Origin: Conus ventricosus | Taxonomy: Eukaryota; Mollusca; Gastropoda; Neogastropoda; Conidae | Direction of reading: 5' to 3' | Assembly (NCBI GenBank): GCA_018398815.1 | Contig: CM031603.1 | Coordinates: 1,388,488 to 1,452,487 of the forward strand | DNA length: 64,000 bases | In this document: in pieces, positions 22,996-35,842 of the stretch | Layout of the letters: each line of letters opens with the position of its first letter | Numbering within the stretch: position 1 is the stretch's first letter | The notes under the pieces: generated by a model | Told to the model about the DNA's origin: nothing | The model's database searches: none | The model's input: only the letters and a program-made list of their open reading frames with translations | Made by a program: the position numbers and the translations under genes

Positions 22996-25160
22996 ACATG
23001 AGCAGAGGGGTCGGGGATGAAGGTGAGACATGGTGGGTGTATTGGGCCAGAGGGGGAGGATAAAGGGCATGACGTGGGTGCCTTATTGGGGCAGAGGGGT
23101 TGGGGATGAAGAGCGTGGTATGGTGGACGTATTGGTCAGAGGGGACGCAAATGAAGGCTGTGACATGTCTTATTGGGAAGAGATGGGGAATGAACACCTT
23201 TACATGGCAGACGTATTGGCGCATAGGGGGTGCGGATGAAGGGCGTGACATGGTGGTAGTGGAACAGAGGGGAGCGGATGAAGGGCGTTACATTGTGGGT
23301 GTAGTGGAACAGAGGGGAGCGGATGAAGGGCGTTACATTGTGGGTGTAGTGGAACAGAGGGAGCGGATGAAGGGCGTTACATTGTGGGTGTAGTGGAACA
23401 GAGGGGAGCGGATGAAGGGCGTTACATTGTGGGTGTAGTGGAACAGAGGGAGCAGATGAAGGGCGTTACATGGTGGGTGTAGTGGAACAGAGAGAGCGGA
23501 TGAAGGGCGTTACACTGGGTGTAGTGGAACAGAGGGGAACGGATGAAGGGCGTTACATGGTGGGTGTAGTGGAACAGAGGGGAGCAGATGAGGGCGTTAC
23601 ATTGTGGGTGTAGTGGAACAGAGGGGAACGGATGAAGGGCGTTACATGGTGGGTGTAGTGGAACAGAGGGAGCGGATGAAGGGCGTTACATTGTGGGTGT
23701 AGTGGAACAGAGGGAGCGGATGAAGGGCGTTACATTGTGGGTGTAGTGGAACAGAGGGGAACGGATGAAGGGCGTTACATGGTGGGTGTAGTGGAACAGA
23801 GGGAACGGATGAAGGGCGTTACATTGTGGATGTATTGGAGCAGAGGGGCGCGGATGGAGGGCGTTACATGGTGGGTGTATTGGAGCACAGGGCGCGATGA
23901 AGGGCCCTTACATGGTGGGTATTGGAGCAGAGGGGCGCGGATGAAGGGCGTGACATGGTGGGTGTATTGGAGCAGAGCGGCGCGGATGAAGGGCGTGACA
24001 TGGTGGGTGTATTGGAGCAGAGCGGCGCGGATGAAGGGCGTGACATGTGGGTGTATTATAGCAGAGGGAGCGGATGAAGGGCGTGACATGGTGGGTGTAT
24101 TGGAGCAGAGGGGAGCGGATGAAGGGCGTGACATGGTGGGTGTACTGGAGCAGAGGGAGCGGATGAAGGGCGTGACATGGTGGGTGTACTGGAGCAGAGG
24201 GGAGCGGATGAAGGGCGTGACATGGTGGGTGTATTGGAGCGGATGAAGGGCGTGACATTGTGGGTGTATTGGAGTAGAGGGGAGCGGATGAAGGGCATGA
24301 CATGGTGGGTGTATTGAAGCGGATAAAGGGCGTGACATTGTGGGTGTATTGGAGCAGAGGGGAGCGGATGAAGGGCGTGACATGGTGGGTGTACTGGAGC
24401 AGAGGGAGCGGATGAAGGGCGTGACATTGTGGGTGTATTGGAGCGGATGAAGGGCGTGACATTGTGGGTGTATTGGAGCGGATAAAGGGCGTGACATTGT
24501 GGGTGTATTGGAGCGGATAAAGGGCGTGACATTGTGGTGTATTGGAGCAGAGGGGAGCGGATGAAGGGCGTGACATTGTGGGTGTATTGGAGCGGATGAA
24601 GGGCGTGACATTGTGGGTGTATTGGAGCGGATGAAGGGCGTGACATTGTGGGTGTATTGGAGCGGATAAAGGGCGTGACATTGTGGGTGTATTGGAGCAG
24701 AGGGAGCGGATGAAGGGCGTGACATTGTGGGTGTACTGGAGCAGAGGGGAGCGGATGAAGGGCATGACATGGTGGGTGTATTGGAGCGGATGAAGGGCGT
24801 GACATGTGGGTGTATTGGAGCAGAGGGGAGCGGATGAAGGGCGTGACATTGTGGGTGTATTGGAGCAGAGGGGAGCGGATGAAGGGCGTTATATGTGGGT
24901 GTACTGGAGCAGAGGGGAGCGGTATGAAGGGCGTTACATGTGGGTGTATGAGCAGGGGAGCGGATGAAGGGCGTGACATGGTGGGTGTATTGGAGCAGAG
25001 GGGAGCGGATGAAGGGCGTGACATGGTGGGTGTATGGAGCAGAGGGGAGCGGATGAAGGGCGTGACATTGTGGGTGTACTGGAGCAGAGGGGAGCGGATG
25101 AAGGGCGTGACATTGTGGGTGTACTGGAGCAGAGGGGAGCGGATGCAAGGCAAATGGGTG
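22996..25160 (+). repeat. 45-bp array (copy A)
   Basis: The unit contains GGATGAAGGGCGTGACATGG and TGGGTGTATTGGAGCAGAGG. The left third uses GTTACATTG and TAGTGGAAC variants. A shortened unit lacking the GAGCAGAGGGG segment dominates about 24,230-24,700. Reverse-strand open frames of several hundred codons through it are repeat translations. Confidence 0.95.
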
Positions 25161-25257
25161 GGGTGATCGGGCAGAGGGGGGCGCAGATGCAGGGGTTTGA
25201 ATGGATGGAAAGGAGAGGGTCACGGATGCAGGGCGTGACATGTGTGGGAGGGCGGGG

Positions 25258-26129
<872 letters not shown>

Positions 26130-26130
<1 letters not shown>

Positions 26131-26715
26131 TATGCCATGGGTATGGCGTCGTGAATGCAGGGGGTGACATGGATGGGGGGAGGGGTCGTGAATGCAGGGG
26201 TGACATGGATGGGGTGAAGGGGTCGTGAATGCGGGGGGTGACATGGATGGGGTGAAGGGGTCGTGAATGCGGGAGGTGACATGGATGGGGTGAAGGGGTC
26301 GTGAATACAGGGGGTGACATGGATGGGGTGAAGGGGTCGTGAATGCAGGGGTGACATGGACGGGGTGAAGAGGTCGTGAATGCAGGGGGTGACATGGACG
26401 GGGTGAAGGGGTCGTGAATGCAGGCGGTGACATGGATGGGGTGAAGAGGTCCTGAATGCAGGAGAGACATGGATGGGGTGAAGGGGTCGTGAATGCAGGG
26501 GTGACATGGATGGGGTGAAGGGTCGTGAATGCAGGGAGAGACATGGATGGGTGAAGGGGGTCGTGAATGCAGGGGTGACATGAATGGGGTGAAGAGGTCC
26601 TGAATGCAGGGAGAGACATGGATGGGGTGAAGGGGGTCGTGAATGCAGGGGTGACATGGATGGGGTGAAGGGGGTCGTGAATGCAGCGGTGACATGGATG
26701 GGGTGAAGGGGGTCG
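26130..26715 (+). repeat. 37-bp array, only in copy A
   Basis: The unit contains GGGGTGACATGGATGGGGTG and AAGGGGTCGTGAATGCAG, about 15 copies. It is absent from copy B. Confidence 0.93.
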
Positions 26716-26739
26716 CAGTGTACGCCATGGTGGCGGGTG

Positions 26740-27520
26740 TGGAGGACACGGGTACAGCGTATGACATGGGGGATGGGGGAAGGGAGGTGCAAATACAGGG
26801 CATGTCATGGTGGGGTGACGGGAGGGGAGGTGTAAATACAGGGCATGTCATGGGTGGGGGGACGAGGGAGGGGAGGTGTAAATACAGGGCATGTCATGGG
26901 TGGGGGGATGGGGAGGGGAGGTGTAAATACAGGGCATGTCATGGGTGGGGGATAGAGGGCGTGGATGCAGGGGTAACAGAAGTGGGGCGGGGGAAGGGGC
27001 GTGGATGCAGGGGGTAACAGAAGTGGGGCGGGGGAAGGGGCGTGGATGCAGGGGTAACAGAAGTGGGGCGGGGGAAGGGGCGTGGATGCAGGGGGTAACA
27101 GAAGTGGGGCGGGGGAAGGGGCGTGGATGCAGGGGTAACAGAAGTGGGGCGGGGGAAGGGCGTGGATGCAGGGGTAACAGAAAGTGGGGCGGGGGAAGGG
27201 GCGTGGATGCAGGGGGTAACAGAAGTGGGCGGGGGAAGGGCGTGGATGCAGGGGTAACAGAAGTGGGGGGGGAGGGGAGGGCGGGCGGATGCAGGTAAGA
27301 TGGGGCGGGGAAGGGGTGATGAGTGTAAGAACGGGAAGGGTGGAGCAGGGGAGTAATGAGTGGGCGGGGAAGGGTGTGAGCAGGGGATACAAAAGTGGGG
27401 CGGGGAAGGGTAGTGATGCAGCGGACAGAAGTGGGGCGGGGAAGGGGCGTGATGCAGGGGGTAATATGGGGGGGGGAAGGGGTGATGCAGGGGTAACAGA
27501 ATGGGGCGGGGGTAAGGGGG
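26740..27520 (+). repeat. ~40-bp G-rich arrays, only in copy A
   Basis: First come about four units with GTAAATACAGGGCATGTCAT. Then, from 26,945, about 13 units with GGTAACAGAAGTGGGGCGGG and GGAAGGGGCGTGGATGCAG. Absent from copy B. Confidence 0.92.
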
Positions 27521-27569
27521 TGAGAACAGGGGTATGTACAGAGTGGGGGGGGGAAGGAGAAGGCGGGAT

Positions 27570-28975
27570 GAAATGTAATGATGGTGAGAACGGGGAATGA
27601 AATTTGATGTGAGAACGGGGAATGTAAATGATGTGAGAACGGGGAATGAATATTGATGTGAGAACGGGGAATGTAATATGATGTGAGAACGGGGAATGTA
27701 ATGATGTGAGAACGGGGAATGTAAATGATGTGAGAACGGGGAATGTAATATTGATGTGAGAACGGGGAATGTAATGATGTGAGAACGGGGAATGTATATT
27801 GATGTGAGAACGGGGAATGTATATTGATGTGAGAACGGGGAATGATATTGATGTGAGAACGGGGAATGTATATTGATGTGAGAACGGGGAATGTAATATT
27901 GATGTGAGAACGGGGAATGTAAATAATGATGTGAGAACGGGGAATGTAATATTGATGTGAGAACGGGGAATGTAATATTGATGTGAGAAGGGGGAATGTA
28001 ATAATGATGATGAGAACGGGGAATGTATATTGATGTGAGAACGGGGAATGTAATATTGATGTGAGAACGGGGAATGTAGTATTGATGTGAGAACGGGGAA
28101 TGTATTGATGTGAGAACGGGGAATGTAGTATTGATGTGAGAACGGGGAATGTAGTATTGATTGAGAACGGGAATGTAGTATTGATGTGAGAACGGGAATG
28201 TAGTATTGATGTGAGAACGGGGAATGTAATTTGATGTGAGAACGGGGAATGTAATATTGATGTGAGAACGGGGAATGTAGTATTGATGTGAGAACGGGGA
28301 ATGTAGTAATTGATGTGAGAACGGGGAATGTAATAATGATGTGAGAACGGGGAATGTAGTAATGATGTGAGAACGGGGAATGTATATTGATGTGAGAACG
28401 GGAATGTAGTATTGATGTGAGAACGGGGAATGTAGTATTGATGTGAGAACGGGGAATGTATATTGATGTGAGAACGGGGAATGTAGTATTGATGTGAGAA
28501 CGGGGAATGTAATATTGATGAGAGAAGGGGAATGTAATATTGATGTGAGAAAGGGGATGTAATATTGATGAGAGAAAGGGGGATGTAATATTGATGAGAG
28601 AAAGTGGGATGTAATATTGATGTGAAAACGGGGAATGTAATATTGATGTGGGAACGGGGAATGTAATATTGATTGGGAAGGGGGAATGTAATATTGATGT
28701 GAGAACGGGGAATGTAATATTGATGAGAGAACGGGGGATGTAATATTGATGGGAGAACGGGGAATGTAATAATTGATGAGAGAACGGGGAATGTAATATT
28801 GATGGGAGAACGGGGAATGTAATATTGATGGGAGAACGGGGAATGTAATATTGATGGGAGAACGGGGAATGTAATATTGATGGGAGAACGGGGAATGTAA
28901 TATTGATGGGAGAACGGGGAATGTAATGTTTGAGAGAGAACAGGAATGTACTATTGGTGAGAGAACAGGGAATGC
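27570..28975 (+). repeat. 26-bp AT/G array, about 54 copies, only in copy A
   Basis: The unit contains GTGAGAACGGGGAATGTA and ATATTGAT. Many units lost or gained one to four bases in the TAATATTGAT part. The right end uses GATGGGAGAACGG variants. Minus-strand frames of up to 684 codons are repeat artefacts. Confidence 0.95.
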
Positions 28976-29239
28976 AGATTTTTTGGGCTTCACATGGATG
29001 GGGGTAGGGTACGTGGATTTCAGATCATGATTTAGGTTGGGGTACAGAGAAGGGGGGTGGGGGGGGGAGCGTCAATTTCAGGGAGAGACTTTGGGGGGGG
29101 GGGGGGGTGTGCGGCGCGGATCAGTACCTTACACGGGTTGGATAGCAAAAAGAGTGGGGAGGCTGGCTTCAGGTTGTGACATGGTATGGGGGTGGGGGGG
29201 CGGCGGATTTAACAGCATGGCATTGATAGGGAGGATGAA

Positions 29240-30040
29240 GGGCGTGTCATGGGTGAGGGTACAGGATGCACAGATTTTCAGGGCGTGTCATGGGTGGTGA
29301 GGGTACAGGATGCACATATGTCAGGGCGTGACATGGGTGGTGAGAGTACAGGATGCACAAATTTCAGGGCGTGACATGGGTGAGCTTACAGGATGCACAG
29401 ATTTCAGGGCGTGACATGGGTGAGGGTACAGGATGCACAGATTTCAGGGTGTGACATGGGTGGGGAGGTACAGGATGCACAGATTTCAGGGTGTGACATG
29501 GGTGGTGAGGGTACAGGATGCACAGATGTCAGGGGCGTGACATAGGTGGTGAAGGTACAGGATGCACAGATTTCAGGGCGTGACATGGGTTAAGGTACAG
29601 GATGCACAGATTTCAGGACGTGACATGGGTTAAGGTACAGGATGCACAGATTTCAGGGCGTGACATGGGTTTTAAAGGGACAGGATGCACAGATTTCAGG
29701 ACGTGACATGGGTTAAGGTACAGGATGCACAGATTTCAGGACGTGACATGGGTTAAGGTACAGGATGCACAGATTTCAGGGCGTGACATGGGTTAAGGTA
29801 CAGGATGCACAGATTTCAGGACGTGACATGGGTTAAGGTACAGGGGGCAACAGATTTCAGGGCGTGACATGGGTTAAGGTACAGGATGCACAGATGTTAG
29901 GGCGTGACATGGGTTAAGGTACAGGATGCACAGTTTTTCAGGGCGTGACATGGGTGAGGGTACAGGATGCACAGATTTCAGGGAGTGACATGGGTGAAGG
30001 TACAGGATGCACAGATTTCAGGGCGTGACATGGTGAGGAA
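29240..30040 (+). repeat. 40-bp array (copy A, second block)
   Basis: Same unit family as 22,020-22,995, about 20 copies, ending at GGTGAGGAAAGTCC. It is homologous to 46,262-47,070. Confidence 0.95.
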
Positions 30041-30345
30041 AGTCCTTCACCCTTGTTGTCCTTATAGTCCTTCACCCCTGTTTGTCCTTATAGTCCTTCG
30101 CCCTTGTTTGTCCTTATAGTCCTTCACCCCTGTTGTTCTTTATAGACCTTCAGCCCTGTTGTCCTTATAGTCCTTCACCCTTGTCCTTATAGTCCTTCAC
30201 CCCCTGTTGTCCTTATAGTCCTTCGCCCTTATTGTCCTTATAGTCCTTCACCCTTGTCCATTGTCCATAGTCCTTCACCCTTGTCCTTATAGTCCTTCAC
30301 CCTTGTTGTCCTTATAGTTTTTTTACCCTTGTTGTCCTTTTAGTC
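30041..30345 (+). repeat. 25-bp array
   Basis: The unit is AGTCCTTCACCCTTGTTGT plus CCTTAT, about 12 copies. The counterpart is 47,077-47,262. Confidence 0.93.
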
Positions 30346-30384
30346 TTTCATACTTCCCGGGACACGAGTCCAGTTCTGCAGTTC

Positions 30385-30590
30385 CGACATAGAGCCAAAG
30401 CCAAGAGTCCAGGCCTGGCTAAGCTGTGGTCGGTGTGGCTGCATTAGTGTCCGTGGCATGCAGAGTCCAGGCCTGGCTAAGCTGTGGTCGGTGTGGCTGC
30501 ATTAGTGTCCGTGGCATGCAGAGTCCAGGCCTGGCTAAGCTGTGGTCAGTGTGGCTGCGTCAGTGTCCGTGGCCTGGTCATCAGAGGGAA
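30385..30590 (+). repeat. 58-bp array, 3-4 copies
   Basis: The unit contains GAGTCCAGGCCTGGCTAAGC and GTGTGGCTGCATTAGTGTCC. The counterpart is 47,320-47,560. Confidence 0.93.
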
Positions 30591-30664
30591 GGTGGGTCAG
30601 GAGGGGTCAAGGTTGCGAGCTGTTTTTAATTAAAAAAAATCATTTTCCGTTGTTGTTGTGAGCT

Positions 30665-32535
30665 GTTTTGTCGGCCCTTTCCCTCCATGTGGGCACAGCA
30701 GACTGCAGTGGTCAGGAGGGGTCAAGGTTATCAGCTGTTTTTGTTGACCACTTTCCCCCAGTGTGGACAAAGCAGACTGCAGTGGTCAGTGGGTCAGGAG
30801 GGGTCAAGGTTATCAGCTGTTTTGTTGACCCCTTTCCCCCAGTGTGGACACAGCAGACTGCAGTGGTCAGTGGGTCAGGAGGGTCAAGGTTATCAGCTGT
30901 ATTTGTTGACCACTTTCCCCCAGTGTGGACACAGCAGACTGCAGTGGTCAGTGGGTCAGGAGGGGTCAAGGTTATCAGCTGTTTTGTTGACCACTTTCCC
31001 CCCAGTGTGGACACAGCAGACTGCAGTGTCAGTGGGTCAGGAGGGGTCAAGGTTATCAGCTGTTTTGTTGACCCTTTTCCCCCAGTGTGGACACAGCAGA
31101 CTGCAGTGGTCAGTGGGTCAGGAGGGGTCAAGGTTATCAGCTGTTTTGTTGACCACTTTCCCACAGTGTGGACACAGCAGACTGCAGTGGTCAGTGGGTC
31201 AGGAGGGTCAAGGTTATCAGCTGTTTGTTGACCACTTTCCCCCCATGTGGACACAGCAGACTGCAGTGGTCAGTGGGTCAGGAGGGGTCAAGGTTATCAG
31301 CTGTTTTGTTGACCACTTTCCCCCAGTGTGGACACTGCAGACTGCAGTGGTCAGTGGGTCAGGAGCGGTCAAGGTTATCAGCTGTTTTGTTGACCCTTTC
31401 CCCCCAGTGTGGACACAGCAGACTGCATGGTCCCGTGGGATTCAGGAGGGGTCAAGGTTATCAGCTGTTTTGTTGACCACTTTCGCCCCAGTGGGTGGGC
31501 ACAGCAGACTGCAGTGGTCAGAGTGGGTCAGGAGGGTCAAGGTTTTCCCTGTTTTGGTGTACCACTTTACCCCAGTGAGGACACAGCAGACTCTCAGTGG
31601 TCAGTGGGTCAGGAGGGGTCAATGTTGTCCAGCTGTATTGTTGACCCCTTTCCCCCAGTGAGGACAAAGCAGACTGCAAGTGGTCAGTGGTCAGGAAGGG
31701 GTCAAGGTTATCAGCTGTTTTGTTGACCCCTTCCCCCAGTGTGACTACAGCAATACTGCAGTTGTCAGTGGTCAGGCGGGGTCAAGGTTATCAGCTGTTT
31801 TGTCGACAACCCTTTCCCCAGTGTGGGCACAGCGGACTGCAGATGGTCAGTGGTCAGGAGGGTCCTAGGTTATCAGCTGTTTTGTTGACCCTTCCCCCCA
31901 GTGTGGACACAGCAGACTGCAGTGGTTCAGTGGTCAGGAGGGTCAAGGTTATCATCTTGTTTTGTTGACACCTTTTCCCTTTCCACCCAGTGTGGACACA
32001 AGCAGACGGCAGTGGTCAGTGGGTCAGGAGGGGGTCAAGGTTATTCCAGCTGTTTTGTTGACCACCCTTGCCCCCCAGTGTGGACACAGCAGACTGCAGT
32101 GGTCCTGGGTCAGGATGGGTCAAGGTTAGTCACTGTTTTGTTGACACCATTACCCTTTCCACCAGTGTGGACACATCAGACGGGGGGGGGGGCAGTGGTC
32201 TGTGGGTCAAGGAGGGGTCAAGTTATCAGCGTCTGTTTGTGACCCCTTTTTCCCCAGTGAGGGCACAGCAGACTGCAGGGGTCAGTGGGTCAGGAGGTCA
32301 CAGGTTAATCACTGTTTTGTTGACGCCCTTCCACCAGTGTGGAACACATCAACTGCGCGCAGTGTCAGTGGGTCAGGAGGGGTCATAGGTTAAGCAGCTG
32401 TGTTGTTGACCCCAGGTGGGCACAGCAGACTGCAGTGGTTTAGTGGTACAGGGTAGGGAGTCAAGGGTTATCCAGCTGTTTTGTTGACCCCTTTCCTTCC
32501 CCCAGTGTGGGCACATCAGACTGCGAGTGGTTAGG
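30665..32535 (+). repeat. 81-bp array, about 23 copies
   Basis: The unit contains GGTCAGTGGGTCAGGAGGGG, CAAGGTTATCAGCTGTTTTG and GACACAGCAGACTGCAGT. The left half is regular. From about 31,420 rightwards the units carry many small indels. Copy B has only about 3.5 units (47,668-47,945). Confidence 0.95.
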
Positions 32536-32569
32536 AATTCCGGAGCCACTGCCTGCAGGAAAGAATGAC

Positions 32570-32782
32570 GAGGCACGCGCACGCGCGCGTTCGAGAAAAT
32601 GAAAGAGCTGCGCGCACGCAACACACACGCGCATTCACACACAACACGGACAAGACACAACACACAGATGCAGACACACTAACAAGTGCGCCGCGCGAGC
32701 AACACACACACGCACACAACGCACACATAAGCACGGCGCACGGCGCACGCAACCACACACACTGCACACACACACACACACA

Positions 32783-32819
<37 letters not shown>

Positions 32820-32985
32820 ACACACACACAAACCCAACATGGGGGAACAAACACACACACACACATGGACGCAACACGCACACGCACACCAACACACACG
32901 GACAACGCACGCACAACTCTCTCTCACCACCCCCCCCCCCCCCCCCCACCACACACACACACACACACACACAACAACAACACGA
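32570..32985. repeat. CA microsatellite with poly-C
   Basis: CACG/CA repeats, then a C homopolymer (about 32,932-32,948) and CA again. The counterpart is 47,990-48,275. Confidence 0.95.
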
Positions 32986-33039
32986 GAGAAATACACAGAG
33001 AGACAGTCTGCTTCCAGCATCAATGAACGACACTCGCCA

Positions 33040-35805
33040 CTCGCTCATCACAGCACAACAATCAAAACCGGCACACCAACTCGCCCACCTTCTACATCCA
33101 CCCCCCAACCCAGCCCCTCTACACGGTACCTTACCTCACAGCAAACATCACCACACATCAGCTTCACCCACCTGTCTAACAAACCCCCCCCTCCCTACAC
33201 AGTTCCTTGCCTCACAGCAACATCACAACGGCACATCACTCACCCACACAGTCTACATCCACCCCCCACCCCCTCTGCACAGTACCTCCTCACAGCACAT
33301 CACCGGACATCACTCTCCACCTTGTCAACCCCCCCCCCCTCTACACAGTACCTTCCTCACAGCAAATCACCGGCACATCACTCGCCAACCTGTCTACATC
33401 CACCACTCCCCCCCCCCCCCTCTACACAGGTACCTTCTCACGGCATACAAACCGGGCACATCACTTCGTCCACCGTGTAAATCCCCCCCCCCCCCCCTAC
33501 ACAGTTACCTCCTCACATCCAACATTACCGGCACATCACTCAACTCGCGCACCCTGTCTACATCCCCCCCACCCGCCCCCCCCCTCACACAGTACATTTC
33601 CCACACGGCAACATCACCTAAGCACCATCACTCGTCCACCTGTCTAAATCCCGCCCCCCCCCCGCCTCCCCACTTACACAGTACCTTCCCGCACAAGCAA
33701 CATTACCGCGCACATCGACTACGTCCACCTTTCTACATCCCCCCCCCCCCAACCTCTACACAGTACGGGGGGGGGGGGGGGCTCTTAACCTCCCACAGCA
33801 ACATACGGCACATCTCTAGACCACCTTCTACATCACCCACCCCCCCCCCACACAGTACCGTCCTCACAGCAACAAGTACCGGCATATCACTCGGCCCAAC
33901 TGTCTACATCCCCCCCCCCCTCTACACTGTAACCTGTCGTCACAGCAACATTAACTGGCACATCACTCGCCCACCTGTCTTCATCCACCTGTCCCCCCCT
34001 ACCAGGACTTCCTCACGTAGCATTATTCCTTGGCACATCATCGCGTCCACCTGTCCACATCCCTCCCCCCCCCCCCCTCTACACAGTACCTTCCACACAG
34101 CCAACATCACCGGCACATCTCTCGCCCACCTGTCTACATCCAACCCCCCCCCCCCTCTACACAGTACCTTCCGCACCAGCAACTTACTGGCACTCACGCG
34201 TCCTCCTGTCTACATCCCCCCCCCCCCCCCCACCCTACACAGTACCTTCCTCACAGTCAAATACGGAGAGGCACTTCAGCGTCCACCTTATAAATCCCCC
34301 CCCCCCGCCTCCTACAACATACCTTCATCCAGCAACATTACCGCACATTCACTCGTCCACTACTGTCAACCCCCCCCCCCCCACCCTACACAGCACCTTC
34401 CTCACAGCCACATTACACCGGCACATCACTCCGTCCACAAGTCTACATCCCCTCCCCCCCCCCCCTACCTCTACAACAGTTCCTTCCTCACAGCCACATA
34501 CCGCCATAGAATCACCGATCCCACACTGTCACATCCCCATCCCCTCCCCCCCCCCCCCTACACAGTAACCTTCCTCACAGCAACCAATACCGGCACATCA
34601 CTCGTCACCTGTCACATCCCCCCCCTCCCTCGACACAGTACCTTTCTCACAAGACAACCATACGGCACATCACATCGTCCAACCTGTCTAACCCCTCCCC
34701 CCACCCTCTACCAGTACCTTCCTCACAGCAGCATCACCAGCACACACTCTCCCACCTGTCTACATCCTCCCCCCCCCCCTCTACACAGCTCCTTCCTCAC
34801 TAGCAACAATACCCGGCACATCTCCGGCACATCACCGGCACAATCACTACCGTCCACGCTGTCTAACACCCCCACCCCCCCCCGCTACACAGTACCTTCC
34901 TCACAGAAACATTACCTGCATATCGCTCGTCCACCTGTCTACATCCCCCCCAACCTCTAAAACAGAACCTTCCTAAACAGCAACATCACCGGCACATCAC
35001 TCGTCCACCTGTCACACCCCCCCCCTCCCCTACACAGTACCTTCCTCACAGCAACATCACCGGCACATCACTCGTCCACCGTCTACATCCCCCCCCCCCC
35101 CCCCTCTAAAACAGTACCTTCCTCACAGCAACATCACCGGCACATCACTCGCCACCTGTCCAACATCCCCCCCCCCCCCCCCCCTCTACACAGTACCTTC
35201 CTCACAAGCAACATCACCGGCACATCACCGGCACATCACCGTCCACCTGTCAACATCCCCCCCCCCCCCCCCCCCCCCTCTACACAGCACCTTCCTCCCC
35301 AGCAAAAATACCGGGCACATCACTCACCCACCTGTCTACATCCCCCCCCCCCCTCTACAACAGAAACCTTCCTCACAGCAACATTCCCGGGCACATCACC
35401 GTCCACCTGTCTACATCCCCCCCCACCCCCTCTACACATACCTTCCTCACAGCAACATTACCGGCACATCACTACCCACCTGTCAACATCCCCCCCCCCC
35501 CAACCTCTACACAGTAACCTTCCTCACAGCAACATACCGGCACATCACTCCCACCTGTCTACATCCCCCCCCCTCTACACAGTACCTTCCTCACAGCAAC
35601 ATTACCGCACATCACTCGCCCCCTGTCTACATCCCCCCCCCCCCCCCCCTCTACACAGTAACCTTCCTCACAGCAACATCACCGGCCACATCACCGTCCA
35701 CCTGTCGACATCCCCCCCCCCCCCCCCCCCCCCCCTCTACACAGTACCTTCCTCACATCACATCACGCACATCACCGGCCTTCACTCTCAACCTGTCACA
35801 TCCCG

Positions 35806-35842
<37 letters not shown>

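Noticed and set aside
33023..34960. 645-codon Pro-rich open frame
   Set aside because: It is the 73-bp C-rich array translated. The absence of stops follows from C-richness.
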